From Ruminococcaceae bacterium UBA7212 (lineage in GTDB: Bacteria; Bacillota; Clostridia; Oscillospirales; Acutalibacteraceae), in NCBI GenBank assembly GCA_002490525.1, contig DKUE01000006.1:1-64000 (forward strand): DNA of 64,000 bases. Reading direction: 5' to 3'. The notes under the pieces are model-generated. The model was not told the DNA's origin. It saw only the letters and a list, made by a program, of their open reading frames with translations, and did not search any database. Of this stretch, positions 1 to 7,848 are shown one piece after another. Positions within the stretch are counted from its first letter, which is position 1. Each line of letters opens with the position of its first letter. The position numbers and the translations under genes are program-made.

Positions 1-48
1 GAACTTTGGACGGATAATATGATGGAAGTATAAAGTGAGGTGCATTGA

Positions 49-891
49 ATGGATAAAACAGAAAATTCTGAATTCGATTTTGAAGCATTTTCAATGGACA
101 ACATTATTCTGTTCCCTGATTTTGAAAAGCTGAAAAGCGAAGTAGAGAGAATGCGTACAGAGCTGTCAATGCTTTTGCTGGAACGTGATGAGCTTCAGTT
201 TGTTATCTGCAAAAATATTGAAACAGAATATATGCTAAAACTCGGCAGTATTGAGTACAAGACATATGAGTCACAATGTACTTTTCTGCGACTAAAGCGT
301 AAAATTGAATTGATTCAGGCAAAGAAAAACAGGCAGGAAAAAATCATAATTTCTGATATTGAAGAAACGCTCGATATTGAATTTGCCGAGTATCAAAAAC
401 AGCTTGACGAGCAGATTGATAAAATGAACGATGCTCTCAAACGAAGCAAGGCGGAATTCCTGTCAGACGAAGATAACAGGGAACTTAAAAAACTCTATCG
501 TAAAATAGTAAAATCGTTGCATCCTGATATTAACTCTAATGTTTCCGAAGCACAACTTCAATTATTTGATAATGCGGTATCCGCCTATAAAAACGGCGAT
601 TTAGAAACATTGAGGATTATAGGCGAAATGGTTGGCAACAATCCATTGCCTGAACAGAATAAAGACGCTATGACACAACTTGTAGAAGACAGGGAGCGTT
701 TACATGGACTGTTAAAATCTATAAGAGAAAGTATTGATAATATTAAAACAGAGTATCCGTACACCATGAAAGATATTGTTGAGGATACAGAGAAAACCGA
801 ACAGAAGAAGCAGGAGCTTGAAAGCATCATTGAACAGTACAATGAACTTATCGTTATTTTAAAGACGAAAATCAAAGAAATGTTGAGGTGA
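49..891 (+). CDS. J-domain-like coiled-coil protein of a mobile element
   Basis: This 280-residue protein has long charged helices (about residues 25-140 and 205-278) that look like coiled coil. They flank a short J-domain-like segment around residues 143-190, which carries the HPD tripeptide (KSLHPDIN) that in DnaJ proteins stimulates Hsp70 ATPase activity. No zinc finger or Gly/Phe region is visible, so it is not a canonical DnaJ. A GAGGTG ribosome site precedes the ATG. The next gene (HIRAN) starts 4 nt after the stop, so the two are co-transcribed. Proteins with isolated J-domains are common cargo of clostridial integrative elements. The specific role is unknown: recruiting host DnaK to a replication or repair complex is possible but is inference. 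Confidence 0.75.
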   Translation: MDKTENSEFDFEAFSMDNIILFPDFEKLKSEVERMRTELSMLLLERDELQFVICKNIETEYMLKLGSIEYKTYESQCTFLRLKRKIELIQAKKNRQEKIIISDIEETLDIEFAEYQKQLDEQIDKMNDALKRSKAEFLSDEDNRELKKLYRKIVKSLHPDINSNVSEAQLQLFDNAVSAYKNGDLETLRIIGEMVGNNPLPEQNKDAMTQLVEDRERLHGLLKSIRESIDNIKTEYPYTMKDIVEDTEKTEQKKQELESIIEQYNELIVILKTKIKEMLR

Positions 892-895
892 GATT

Positions 896-1294
896 ATGGG
901 AGATTTGGTAAAGTCCGGCGGTAGCGGACTTGTAGGATTGCTTCACGGTAAAAACGGCGAAATTTCCATACCGAAGCCATTTGAAAAAGATATATTCCTT
1001 TTTGATACATATGTAGCAGGTACAACACATATTGAAGGTATTGAAGAATTAGAGCCTCATTTGAATAATGATGATAGATTGGAATTTTTCAGAGAGCCTG
1101 ATAATCAATACGATAAACAAGCGATTGTTATTAAAACGGCAAACGGCGTTAAAATCGGTTATGTACCAATGCAAGATAATGTAATTTTTGCCCGTTTGAT
1201 GGATGCAGGAAAGCTCCTTTTCGGAAAGATTACATCAAAGGAAAAGAAAGGCTCGTGGGTAAAAATATATATCAAAGTTTTCCTGCATGAGTAA
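896..1294 (+). CDS. HIRAN domain protein
   Basis: The 132-residue protein is essentially one HIRAN domain (about residues 30-130). The diagnostic core 'FFREPDNQYDKQAIVI' is followed by an 'IGYVP' strand. HIRAN domains bind DNA ends (for example in HLTF-type repair proteins) and occur alone in phages and mobile elements. It follows the J-domain gene by 4 nt, with its own GAGGTG site. No nuclease or helicase domain is attached, so it may act as a DNA-end or DNA-structure adaptor; that is an inference. A rho-independent terminator follows at 1320-1363. Confidence 0.8.
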   Translation: MGDLVKSGGSGLVGLLHGKNGEISIPKPFEKDIFLFDTYVAGTTHIEGIEELEPHLNNDDRLEFFREPDNQYDKQAIVIKTANGVKIGYVPMQDNVIFARLMDAGKLLFGKITSKEKKGSWVKIYIKVFLHE

Positions 1295-1319
1295 ATGTTG
1301 AAATCTCACTAAATCAAAA

Positions 1320-1366
1320 TAACAGCGAACAAAATCAAAGTTGGTTTTGCTCGCTGTTTTTTTCAT
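1320..1366 (+). terminator. Rho-independent terminator after the HIRAN gene
   Basis: The arms AACAGCGA and TCGCTGTT enclose an inner CAAAA/TTTTG pairing and are followed by a run of seven T. It sits between the HIRAN gene and the convergent DUF6076-like gene. Confidence 0.8.
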
Positions 1367-2367
1367 TCCACTATAATAATTTCAAGTGCCTCTTCTGCTG
1401 ATATTTTGCCAGCAAGATATGCTTTCCTTGCCTGTTCGGCTTTGCCGAGCCAATCGTAATACTGTGTAAGAGAAAGGGTGTTTGCAGTTGCATTGGAAAA
1501 GTCATTGGTTCGCTCAAAGCGTTTATACATCTTTTTCTTTGTTCTGTCGAAGGTTTGTATAACTGAATCCTGTGCGGCATCACGCTTATGCTTTAATGCA
1601 GGAGCAATTTGTTTGCAGGTCTTATTATCACGGATAATTCTGTCACAGTACAGGGTTGTCCGTTTTGTTTTCGGAATAAAGCATTTGCCACAGCACTGAC
1701 AAAGGGCAACATTCGGATGATTTTCAACAAACCGCATCATTAAGAAAATATAGTAATCTATCAGCGAGCGAAAACGGTATTGCACAGTAATTTTTTCGTC
1801 CAGTGTTTGGATTTGCGTAAACTCCGCAGTTTTAAAAATACTATATTTCTGCTCCATATCAAGCGGTGTTCCGCTTCGCAAATCATACAGTATGTCGTTA
1901 ATAAGGAATTGCAGTTGCATTACCGATGACAGACAATCGGTAATTTTTGCCTCGCTGTTTATTAAATACATTGCCGAGCCGTCATCGGGCGGGATTTGGT
2001 CTTCTAAAAGTGTTCGCAGTAATGTCCCGTGTAGAGGATTTGACTCTTCCAAAGCCTCAATTAGTTTATGAACCGTTTTCAGAATTTCTGTATAAGCATC
2101 AATATCTATGCCTGCCTCTCCGAAATCACCATCTGTTACTTCAACGTATGAGTCTTCGCACATATTTTCAATATGCTCCAATAACTCTGCGTAGTATTTA
2201 AAATTCAATTCGGAAAACGCTATGATTTCATCATTGACCGTAGTGTTTTTAAGCTTTATTGTCTCACCGCTTTTTACGGTGAGATTTCTTTTTATAGTTC
2301 CGTCATCATTCACGGACACATACAAACCGCATATATTCTGCAAAGTATTTTCACCGCCTTGTCTCAA
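1363..2367 (-). CDS. DUF6076-like protein with C-terminal Cys cluster
   Basis: This 334-residue protein resembles the DUF6076 family that is frequent on clostridial mobile elements. The N-terminal 210 residues are an uncharacterised alpha/beta-rich region. After it comes a putative zinc-binding segment around residues 220-255 (CQCCGKCF ... YCDR ... CKQ) and a Lys/Arg-rich helical tail that could contact nucleic acid. The cluster resembles zinc ribbons of the CGNR type, but that likeness is an impression, not an alignment. It is transcribed opposite to its neighbours. No biochemical role is known. Confidence 0.7.
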   Translation of the reverse strand: MRQGGENTLQNICGLYVSVNDDGTIKRNLTVKSGETIKLKNTTVNDEIIAFSELNFKYYAELLEHIENMCEDSYVEVTDGDFGEAGIDIDAYTEILKTVHKLIEALEESNPLHGTLLRTLLEDQIPPDDGSAMYLINSEAKITDCLSSVMQLQFLINDILYDLRSGTPLDMEQKYSIFKTAEFTQIQTLDEKITVQYRFRSLIDYYIFLMMRFVENHPNVALCQCCGKCFIPKTKRTTLYCDRIIRDNKTCKQIAPALKHKRDAAQDSVIQTFDRTKKKMYKRFERTNDFSNATANTLSLTQYYDWLGKAEQARKAYLAGKISAEEALEIIIVE

Positions 2368-2782
2368 AGTGTTTTTGTGTGATTTTCGGCATTAACACTT
2401 TGATATTTAGAAGATTTAAAAATTACAGTATTATTGTACCAGAACAGGCAGAAAAAGAAAAGCCTGTAAAAATTGAATAGTCTGCTGTGAGGATACACGG
2501 TGTGCACTTTGCGATGACAGCATCATATTGTTGATGTGTTCAGGAGGAAGGGGCGGATTGCTCCCGAAAGGACGGACGAGCGAAGAAAGCGGCTGTGAAA
2601 TACGCGGTCAGGAAAAGGGCGCAGGAACAAAACAGATATACAGACAAATCGGCAATCAGGGGAAATGCAAACTTCCTCTTGCACGGAAACTGACACTGCT
2701 GAATTTTTGATATTTGAAAGGTAGGAGTGGTATATGATTGTTCTGAAATCATCAATCAAAAAGAATAAAGGAGTGAAATTTT
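2368..2782. other. 415-bp gap upstream of the RepA-like gene
   Basis: I see no convincing gene here apart from a possible short leader ORF at 2734-2823. There is a small inverted repeat (CATCA/TGATG, 2522-2536) and a purine-rich stretch at 2540-2640. One frame of the latter (about 2572-2699) is open and Lys/Arg-rich but has no start codon, so it may be a decayed fragment. Because the next gene is a RepA-like ATPase, a replication origin could lie here, but I found no iterons. Confidence 0.4.
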
Positions 2783-2823
2783 ATGAACGAAACAAAAAAT
2801 ATGCTCACCGTGGTAGACGGTGA
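2734..2823 (+). CDS. Possible leader peptide (29 aa) overlapping the ATPase start
   Basis: A small ORF (MIVLKSSIKKNKG...) has a good AGGAG site 7 nt upstream of its ATG. It runs past the start of the downstream ATPase in another frame, so translation would pass through that gene's ribosome site. It may be a translational coupling device or simply chance. It is very basic and matches no family I recognise. Confidence 0.25.
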   Translation: MIVLKSSIKKNKGVKFYERNKKYAHRGRR

Positions 2824-3937
2824 AACACTTATGGATATGAAGCTTCCGCCAACGAAGTTTTGTGTTGAAACTCTTTTGCCGCAAGGCATTTCCATACTCG
2901 GCGGTGCGCCGAAAATCGGAAAATCGTGGATGGTGCTTGATTTGTGTGTGCGCATTGCAAAGGGTGAAGCGATATGGAATTTATCAACACAAAAAGGCAC
3001 AACCCTGTACCTTTGTTTGGAAGACCCATTGAACAGAATACAGCAAAGACTTTGTATGCTCACGGATGAAGTCCCCGATAATGCATACTTTGCAACTGCC
3101 GCAGGCACGCTTGCGGACGGGCTGTGCGAGCAGATACGAAATTTTGTTTCGGAGCATCCTGACACGGTATTGGTTGCGATTGATACCTTTCAAATTGTCC
3201 GTGCAAGCACCACCGACACATCCTACGCAAACGATTACGATGATGTACGGCAAATGAAACAGCTTGCGGACGAATTGGAAATTTCCATTTTGCTTGTACA
3301 TCATTTGAGAAAACAGGGTGACGGCGATCCATTAAACAAGATATCAGGTACAACAGGAATAAGCGGAGCGATGGATGCAATTTTTGTACTTGACAAAAGC
3401 AAGCGAAATGCAGATACGGCAACGCTCGTTTGTACGGGCAGAGATATTGAATACCGTGAAATGGAAATGCGGTTGTCAAAGGACGATTGTGTTTGGACTC
3501 TCGTTTCGGACAGTCTTGAAAATCCGCAGATGCGACTGCCCGATGAAATGGTATCACTGATTGAATTTATGAAAAAGCAAAAATCCTTTAACGGAACGAA
3601 CAGTGAATTCACAGAACTTTTTAATTCGCACTACGGCAAAAGGCTGTCTGCAAAAAGTCTTAAACAGATGATGAACCGCTGGCGGTATTCGTTGGAAGAA
3701 CAAGGCGTGCAGTTTACAAACCGCAGAAGCAACGGGCAAAGGCTTGTGGATATTTCCTATTCTTCCGACCGTGACGAAAGTGCCGTAAGTGACGTAAAGA
3801 TATTGGACGGTAAATCCTGCGTTCCTGCCGTCACTTGCGCCCCTGTGAGCGAGCGTGTGGCTCTTTCGGCAAAAACTGCGGAAAGTACCCGACAACAGAA
3901 TGAAACGGCGAAATTAGGCAACAGGAGGCAAATGTGA
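2783..3937 (+). CDS. RepA-like AAA ATPase (DnaB/RecA fold)
   Basis: This 384-residue P-loop ATPase is of the RepA/AAA_25 type (hexameric helicase-like, RecA fold). Walker A is GGAPKIGKS at about residues 38-46 and Walker B is 'VLVAIDTF' at about 130. A further 'LLVHHLRK' motif lies near 175, as in RepA of IncQ-type plasmids. The C-terminal part (residues 255-330) looks like a winged-helix DNA-binding region. Such proteins are the usual replication or mobilisation-linked ATPase of clostridial integrative and mobilisable elements. It has an AAGGAG site, and its stop overlaps the following MobC-like start by four bases (ATGTGA), indicating coupling. Confidence 0.85.
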   Translation: MNETKNMLTVVDGETLMDMKLPPTKFCVETLLPQGISILGGAPKIGKSWMVLDLCVRIAKGEAIWNLSTQKGTTLYLCLEDPLNRIQQRLCMLTDEVPDNAYFATAAGTLADGLCEQIRNFVSEHPDTVLVAIDTFQIVRASTTDTSYANDYDDVRQMKQLADELEISILLVHHLRKQGDGDPLNKISGTTGISGAMDAIFVLDKSKRNADTATLVCTGRDIEYREMEMRLSKDDCVWTLVSDSLENPQMRLPDEMVSLIEFMKKQKSFNGTNSEFTELFNSHYGKRLSAKSLKQMMNRWRYSLEEQGVQFTNRRSNGQRLVDISYSSDRDESAVSDVKILDGKSCVPAVTCAPVSERVALSAKTAESTRQQNETAKLGNRRQM

Positions 3938-4110
3938 AATACAAGCGAAACCGAACGCAAAGCCTGACAATCAGGCTGACACCGGCAGAAAAGGAAATGC
4001 TACAAAGCCGTGCCAATGACAAGCACTTGAGCATAACAGACTATATTTTGCTTTCGTGTATATTGACGAACAAGCGAAAAAATACAGCTAAAATACAGGG
4101 TCGAAAATAA
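3934..4110 (+). CDS. MobC-like small ribbon-helix-helix mobilisation protein
   Basis: The 58-residue ORF starts at GTG directly behind an AGGAGG site (3923-3928) and overlaps the ATPase stop. It contains a ribbon-helix-helix pattern ('SLTIRLTPAEKEMLQSRA' then 'LSITDYILLS'), as in MobC/plasmid mobilisation relaxosome accessory proteins. Such proteins bind oriT next to the nick site to help the relaxase. No relaxase is encoded in the visible part of the element; it may lie left of the window. The structured region just downstream is a candidate target. Confidence 0.65.
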   Translation: MKYKRNRTQSLTIRLTPAEKEMLQSRANDKHLSITDYILLSCILTNKRKNTAKIQGRK

Positions 4111-4349
4111 AGCAGGAGAAAGGGACGGTGCTGTCACACCGACCCAGGCCACATCGGACGGCAGAGCCGACCGAAGAATTACGCTATGTTAAGCCATTGT
4201 CTAACACCGCTTGTGTAATTTGCACAGGGGTGTCGTTAAGCGTATATCACACACAGAATGTGTGCGAATTATGAGAAATTGCCGATTGTTCCGCAAGGTT
4301 TACGGTGTGAGAATCGGCGTGCTATTACAACAATAAGGAGAAATCAAAA
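4111..4349. other. Structured intergenic region, candidate oriT
   Basis: This 239-bp gap contains nested inverted repeats. TACGCT (about 4182) pairs with AGCGTA (about 4237), and inside these ACACC..TTGTG pairs imperfectly with CACAG..GGTGT. GTTAAGC occurs twice as a direct repeat. A separate hairpin CACACA-gaa-TGTGTG lies near 4252. The position, directly behind a MobC-like gene and before an RHH gene, fits an origin of transfer or a structured leader. No nick sequence is recognised with confidence. Confidence 0.4.
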
Positions 4350-4787
4350 ATGAATGAAACAAATAATGCAGTAAGAAAAACCGTATATCTTGATGAAGAA
4401 TTGACAAAAAGGTGCGAGATTCTGTTCGGTGAAGCAGATGTGTCATCTTTTTCGCAGTTCGTTACAAAGGCGCTTGAAACGTATATTGACCGCTTGATTT
4501 GTGAAAATCACAGTCCGTTTCTTACGGAAGAATTATCAAAAGCGATTCAAGACGAGGTTCGTCCCATCGCATCTCGCATGTCAAAAGGACTGTACCGTTA
4601 TGCCGTAATCATTGATATGTTCTGCCAAATCATTGCTTATCAGGATACCGAATGGTCACCGCACGAGTTAGAATTTGTAAGGAAGCAAGCCAATACGAGA
4701 ATGGCAAAAACACGCGGTAACATTGATTTGAAAAAACTGCTTGATGATAATTGGCACGAAAAAAATATTATGGAGGACTTTGAATGA
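4350..4787 (+). CDS. RHH-type mobile-element protein, function unknown
   Basis: The first 50 of the 145 residues look like a ribbon-helix-helix/CopG-like module ('VRKTVYLDEELTKRCEILFG', then a helix ending in a basic/aromatic patch). The rest is helical. An AAGGAG site precedes the ATG. Its stop overlaps the start of the excisionase-like gene by 4 nt, so it belongs to the xis-int operon. Probably a relaxosome or regulatory DNA-binding protein of the element; the exact role is unknown. Confidence 0.65.
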   Translation: MNETNNAVRKTVYLDEELTKRCEILFGEADVSSFSQFVTKALETYIDRLICENHSPFLTEELSKAIQDEVRPIASRMSKGLYRYAVIIDMFCQIIAYQDTEWSPHELEFVRKQANTRMAKTRGNIDLKKLLDDNWHEKNIMEDFE

Positions 4788-5149
4788 CAAAAAAAGAATA
4801 TGAAAAATCACTTTGTAAATATCCTGCGGCGCTGACTGTCGCAGAGGTTTCCGAAATTCTGAGGGTCAGCACGAAAACCGTCTACAAGCTTATCAAGGAA
4901 AAATCTCTGCCTGCTGTTAAGGTGGGTAGAGAAAACCGCATTGCAAAATCACATTTGATAAATTATCTTCGGCAAATTGATAAGGGCGATTCGAACCCCA
5001 AGATTTATTTAATCGAAAAAACTCAAAATAATGTCTGGACTTGCAAACAGTCTTGTGATATTGTCTGTGTCGGCACAGAGCCGAAAATCAAAAAAGGAGT
5101 AATGATAAATGGGAACACAAAATACACTTGCGGCAAGCGTGCAACCTAA
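4784..5149 (+). CDS. Excisionase-family (MerR-like HTH) DNA-binding protein
   Basis: The protein has 121 residues. Residues 14-66 form the typical excisionase/HTH_17 module ('LTVAEVSEILRVSTKTVYKLIKEKSLPAVKVG...'), the winged helix-turn-helix that bends DNA at att sites and steers integrase towards excision. The remaining 50 residues form a Cys-containing tail without recognised similarity. The gene overlaps the integrase start by 41 nt, an unusually long overlap. An AAAAGGAG site for the integrase lies within it. Confidence 0.8.
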   Translation: MTKKEYEKSLCKYPAALTVAEVSEILRVSTKTVYKLIKEKSLPAVKVGRENRIAKSHLINYLRQIDKGDSNPKIYLIEKTQNNVWTCKQSCDIVCVGTEPKIKKGVMINGNTKYTCGKRAT

Positions 5150-6305
5150 AAAAGGCAGACTGTATGCCGTGATACAGGTAAAAGAAAACGGCAAATCAAA
5201 AGCAGTTTGGCGCTCCCTCGGTTTGCCCGAAGGTACAGGAAAATCTAAGGTTAACAAAGCATTTAGAGAGGTGGTGAAAACGTTTGAAAATGAATATGCC
5301 GAGGGGCTTTCACGAAACGGCAGACCGTCTTCGGACATTCCCGTGTTCGAATATATGTGTGCATATCTTAAAAAGGTTGAACCAAGCCTTCAAAAAAGCA
5401 CCTTTCAAAGCTACCATATGATGGTTTACGGAAAAATCAGGCGGTATTTTGAACCGAAACCGCATCTGACCGTCGGCTCGATAACTGCAAAAGATATTGA
5501 AAAATTCTATGAGCATCTGTTCGCACAAAATGTTGTTGCCAACACGGTCATACACTATCATGCGATTTTGCACAAAGCCTTTCAGCAGGCTTTTAAGGAT
5601 GAACTGATTGACGCAAATCCCTTTGACCGAATCGACCGTCCGAAGAAAAATAAATTTCACGGTGAGAACTATTCCGAGGAAGAGCTTGTCAATCTGCTGG
5701 AGCTTACACGCTCAGACAGCATCTATCCTGCCATTATGCTCGGCGGCGGGCTTGGTCTTAGAAGAAGCGAAGCGCTGGGTGTTCGGTGGTCGAGAATCGA
5801 CTGGGACAAGAAAACGGTTCTGCTTGATACAAAAATCATTGAATATAAAGCAAACGGCAAAACGATTATAGAGCCTGTGGAAAAAATGAAAAATAAATCA
5901 AGTCGGCGAACACTCCCTCTGCCCGAGCCTGTGCTCGAAATGCTTTCGGAAGAAAAAGAAAAGCAAGATTTATACCGTAAGATGTTCAAGGGTAGCTACA
6001 ACCGAAAATATGACGATTTCGTCTGTGTCAACGAACTTGGAGAGCTGATAAGGCCGTCTTATGTAACACAGCATTTCAGTGACCTGTTAAAAAAATACGG
6101 ACTGCGGCATATCCGCTTTCACGATCTTCGGCACACGTTCGCAAGTATTCTTATCGGGCAGGATGTACCGCTTATCAATGTGTCAAACTTCCTCGGACAC
6201 AGCGATTTGTCAACCACGGCAAATATCTATGCTCACCTTGACAAAGCGAGCAAGCAGGCAAGTGCAGATATTATGACGGACATTTTAAATATGGGAAAAA
6301 GTTAA
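5109..6305 (+). CDS. Tyrosine recombinase (integrase) of the left element
   Basis: This 398-residue phage-type tyrosine integrase has three parts: an N-terminal arm-binding region (residues 10-65), a SAM-like core-binding domain (75-175) and a catalytic domain (190-390). The catalytic signature is complete: Arg in 'LGLRRSEALG' (about 219), 'HDLRH' (about 338-342), 'LGHSDLSTTANIYAH' with the His and the nucleophilic Tyr (about 373). It is preceded by xis and followed by a terminator. It probably mobilises the element occupying the left end of the window, although it lies 2.4 kb inside the tRNA-Ser boundary instead of at the very edge. Confidence 0.92.
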   Translation: MGTQNTLAASVQPKKGRLYAVIQVKENGKSKAVWRSLGLPEGTGKSKVNKAFREVVKTFENEYAEGLSRNGRPSSDIPVFEYMCAYLKKVEPSLQKSTFQSYHMMVYGKIRRYFEPKPHLTVGSITAKDIEKFYEHLFAQNVVANTVIHYHAILHKAFQQAFKDELIDANPFDRIDRPKKNKFHGENYSEEELVNLLELTRSDSIYPAIMLGGGLGLRRSEALGVRWSRIDWDKKTVLLDTKIIEYKANGKTIIEPVEKMKNKSSRRTLPLPEPVLEMLSEEKEKQDLYRKMFKGSYNRKYDDFVCVNELGELIRPSYVTQHFSDLLKKYGLRHIRFHDLRHTFASILIGQDVPLINVSNFLGHSDLSTTANIYAHLDKASKQASADIMTDILNMGKS

Positions 6306-6330
6306 GGCGCCTCGCAAGAGACGCCTTTTG
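6304..6330 (+). terminator. Terminator after the left integrase
   Basis: AAGGCG-c-CTC-gcaa-GAG-a-CGCCTT hairpin followed by TTG. It begins inside the integrase stop codon and separates the operon from the convergent Arc-like gene. Confidence 0.7.
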
Positions 6331-6335
6331 ATATG

Positions 6336-6506
6336 TCACTTATTATCAATCTCAATTTTGCCGTGCTTTTCCTCGTATTTTTCAATTGCTTCCCGTATCA
6401 GGACAAGAATTTCGCTGTTAGCACTGCGACCTTCGTAGTCCGCAACAACATGTAATTTGTTCAACATATTCTCATCAATTCTAATTGATAAACTTTTAAT
6501 AGCCAT
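6336..6506 (-). CDS. Arc-like ribbon-helix-helix protein (56 aa)
   Basis: A 56-residue ORF (MAIKSLSIRIDENMLNKL...) has the Arc/MetJ-type pattern: a short beta strand 'KSLSIRID' followed by two helices. AAGGAG lies 7 nt upstream of the ATG. It follows the XRE gene by 17 nt on the same strand, so the two small regulators form an operon that faces the integrase. It probably regulates the element; the target is unknown. Confidence 0.7.
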   Translation of the reverse strand: MAIKSLSIRIDENMLNKLHVVADYEGRSANSEILVLIREAIEKYEEKHGKIEIDNK

Positions 6507-6523
6507 AGTAAAGCTCCTTAAAA

Positions 6524-6766
6524 TTATTCTCTGCCGAACAGATAATCAAGAGACACGTTTAAGACTTTAGATATAGCATCAATTTCTATATCTGTAATGG
6601 CTCGTTGACCGTTTTCAACACGAGAAATAGAACCACGACAAGTGTAGACAGCGAGTAGCTCTAATTTTTCCGATAACTGCTTTTGACTCAATCCTGCCAT
6701 TATTCTTGCTTCCTTAACCCGCAAGCCGATAATATTCAATTTTTCGGAATCGAGTATTCGTTTCAT
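6524..6766 (-). CDS. XRE-family repressor
   Basis: The 80-residue protein has a Cro/CI helix-turn-helix over residues 10-70 ('LRVKEARIMAGLSQKQLSEKL ... ISRVENGQRAITDIEIDAISKVLNVSLDYLFG'). It is divergent from the SLOG-fold gene. The 95-bp space between them holds a promoter and TAGGAC half-sites (see 6784-6844), which are likely its operator. Expected to repress itself and/or the SLOG-HTH pair. Confidence 0.85.
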   Translation of the reverse strand: MKRILDSEKLNIIGLRVKEARIMAGLSQKQLSEKLELLAVYTCRGSISRVENGQRAITDIEIDAISKVLNVSLDYLFGRE

Positions 6767-6783
6767 AATATCACCATAATGTC

Positions 6784-6811
6784 TTGATTTAGGACATTTT
6801 TAGTGTATACT
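6784..6811 (+). promoter_or_regulatory. Promoter of the SLOG gene pair
   Basis: A TTGATT -35 box and TATACT -10 box are separated by 16 bp. A TAGGAC half-site lies at the start of the spacer, matching the palindrome further downstream. Confidence 0.55.
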
Positions 6812-6828
6812 AATAAACAAAATTATAC

Positions 6829-6844
6829 GTCCTACCAGTAGGAC
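6829..6844. promoter_or_regulatory. Perfect palindrome, likely XRE operator
   Basis: GTCCTAC-ca-GTAGGAC lies between the -10 box and the ribosome site of the SLOG gene. The same half-site (TAGGAC) recurs inside the promoter at 6790. The adjacent divergent XRE gene is the obvious candidate for the binding protein. Confidence 0.6.
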
Positions 6845-6861
6845 AGAGAGGAGCATTTATT

Positions 6862-7209
6862 ATGAAAGTTGCTGTAATCGGTTCAAGAGGATTGAAAGTA
6901 AATGATTTGGAAAAATATCTGCCGAAAGATGTTACGGAAATTGTGTCCGGCGGGGCAAGAGGAATAGATACCTGTGCAAGAGAATATGCAGTCGCTAACG
7001 GGCTGAAACTCACCGAATTTTTGCCTGAATATGAAAAATACGGTCGTGTCGCTCCGCTTCGGCGTAACCTGCAAATTATTGATTATTCCGATGAGGTGCT
7101 GGCATTTTGGGACGGCAAATCAAGAGGAACGAAGTATGTTATCGAACAATGTCATAGAAAAAATAAGAAAGTGACGGTTATGATTGCCGTCACGGAAAAG
7201 GGTGATTAA
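6862..7209 (+). CDS. SLOG-fold (DUF2493/YspA-like) nucleotide-binding protein
   Basis: The 115-residue Rossmannoid protein starts with 'MKVAVIGSRGL' and has 'VSGGARGID' at about residues 33-41. It also has the conserved 'YGRVAPLRRN' and 'AFWDGKSRGT' segments. These are hallmarks of the SLOG superfamily related to DprA and cytokinin-activating LOG proteins (DUF2493 branch). SLOG domains are proposed to sense or cleave nucleotide-derived ligands and often sit in phage-conflict or mobile-element modules. AGAGGAG lies upstream. The downstream HTH gene begins at the next base after the stop, giving tight coupling. Confidence 0.8.
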   Translation: MKVAVIGSRGLKVNDLEKYLPKDVTEIVSGGARGIDTCAREYAVANGLKLTEFLPEYEKYGRVAPLRRNLQIIDYSDEVLAFWDGKSRGTKYVIEQCHRKNKKVTVMIAVTEKGD

Positions 7210-7815
7210 ATGAAAGATTATATGAGCGGGAGCGAGTTGCGGCAATACCTGCACATCTCCACACGCAAAATGAAATATCTGATGGATCATAATTATATCC
7301 CGCATGAGAACACGGGACACGCAACACATAAGTATAGAGTGCTCAAAGAAGATGCGGAGATATTCAAATACCGTATGGATAACGAAGTAGGCTTCCTTGC
7401 AGAACTAAACGGTATGTTCTCAAACCGTACCGAATGGCATCCACGACCGTTGATTGAGGTGACAGAGGAAAACTGCAATGCCTTCCGTCAGTGGCTTGAA
7501 AAGGAATGGGCAGAGCTACCCGATGCTCTGCCCACGCAGACGGCGGCGGAACTGGTGGGACATAATCCGCAAAGCATACACAAGCTTATAAAAGAAAATG
7601 TACTGCACGGCATAAAAATCGGTGCAGTACAGTACATACCCAAAACAGAATTTATCTCCTATATGGCTTCACCGCAAAAGCTATCCAACCCACGCACAGA
7701 TAAATATAAGGAACTTATCCGAGCGTTTAAAAAGCGGCAGTACAGGGAGCGTGAAAATGAACAACGCCGATGTAAAAGAAAAATGGAAGGAAGTGAAAAC
7801 GGGGAGAGAGAATGA
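7210..7815 (+). CDS. HTH protein with two MerR/excisionase-like modules
   Basis: This 201-residue protein appears to carry two winged-HTH-like segments. Residues 5-50 ('MSGSELRQYLHISTRKMKYL', then 'GHATHKYRVLKEDA') and residues 108-155 ('TQTAAELVGHNPQSIHKLIK', then 'IPKTEFISYM') each follow an excisionase layout. The C-terminus is very basic (Lys/Arg-rich, residues 165-195). It is coupled to the SLOG gene, with no gap between stop and start. It may be a DNA-binding partner of the SLOG protein; the function is not established. Confidence 0.65.
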   Translation: MKDYMSGSELRQYLHISTRKMKYLMDHNYIPHENTGHATHKYRVLKEDAEIFKYRMDNEVGFLAELNGMFSNRTEWHPRPLIEVTEENCNAFRQWLEKEWAELPDALPTQTAAELVGHNPQSIHKLIKENVLHGIKIGAVQYIPKTEFISYMASPQKLSNPRTDKYKELIRAFKKRQYRERENEQRRCKRKMEGSENGERE

Positions 7816-7848
7816 GAAAAACAAAGAAAATTACTGAGGCATATATTT

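Noticed and set aside
2528..2710. 60-codon open frame upstream of the RepA-like gene
   Set aside because: Composition looks random (Gly/Arg/Lys), with no good ribosome site, and it overlaps two equally open antisense frames.
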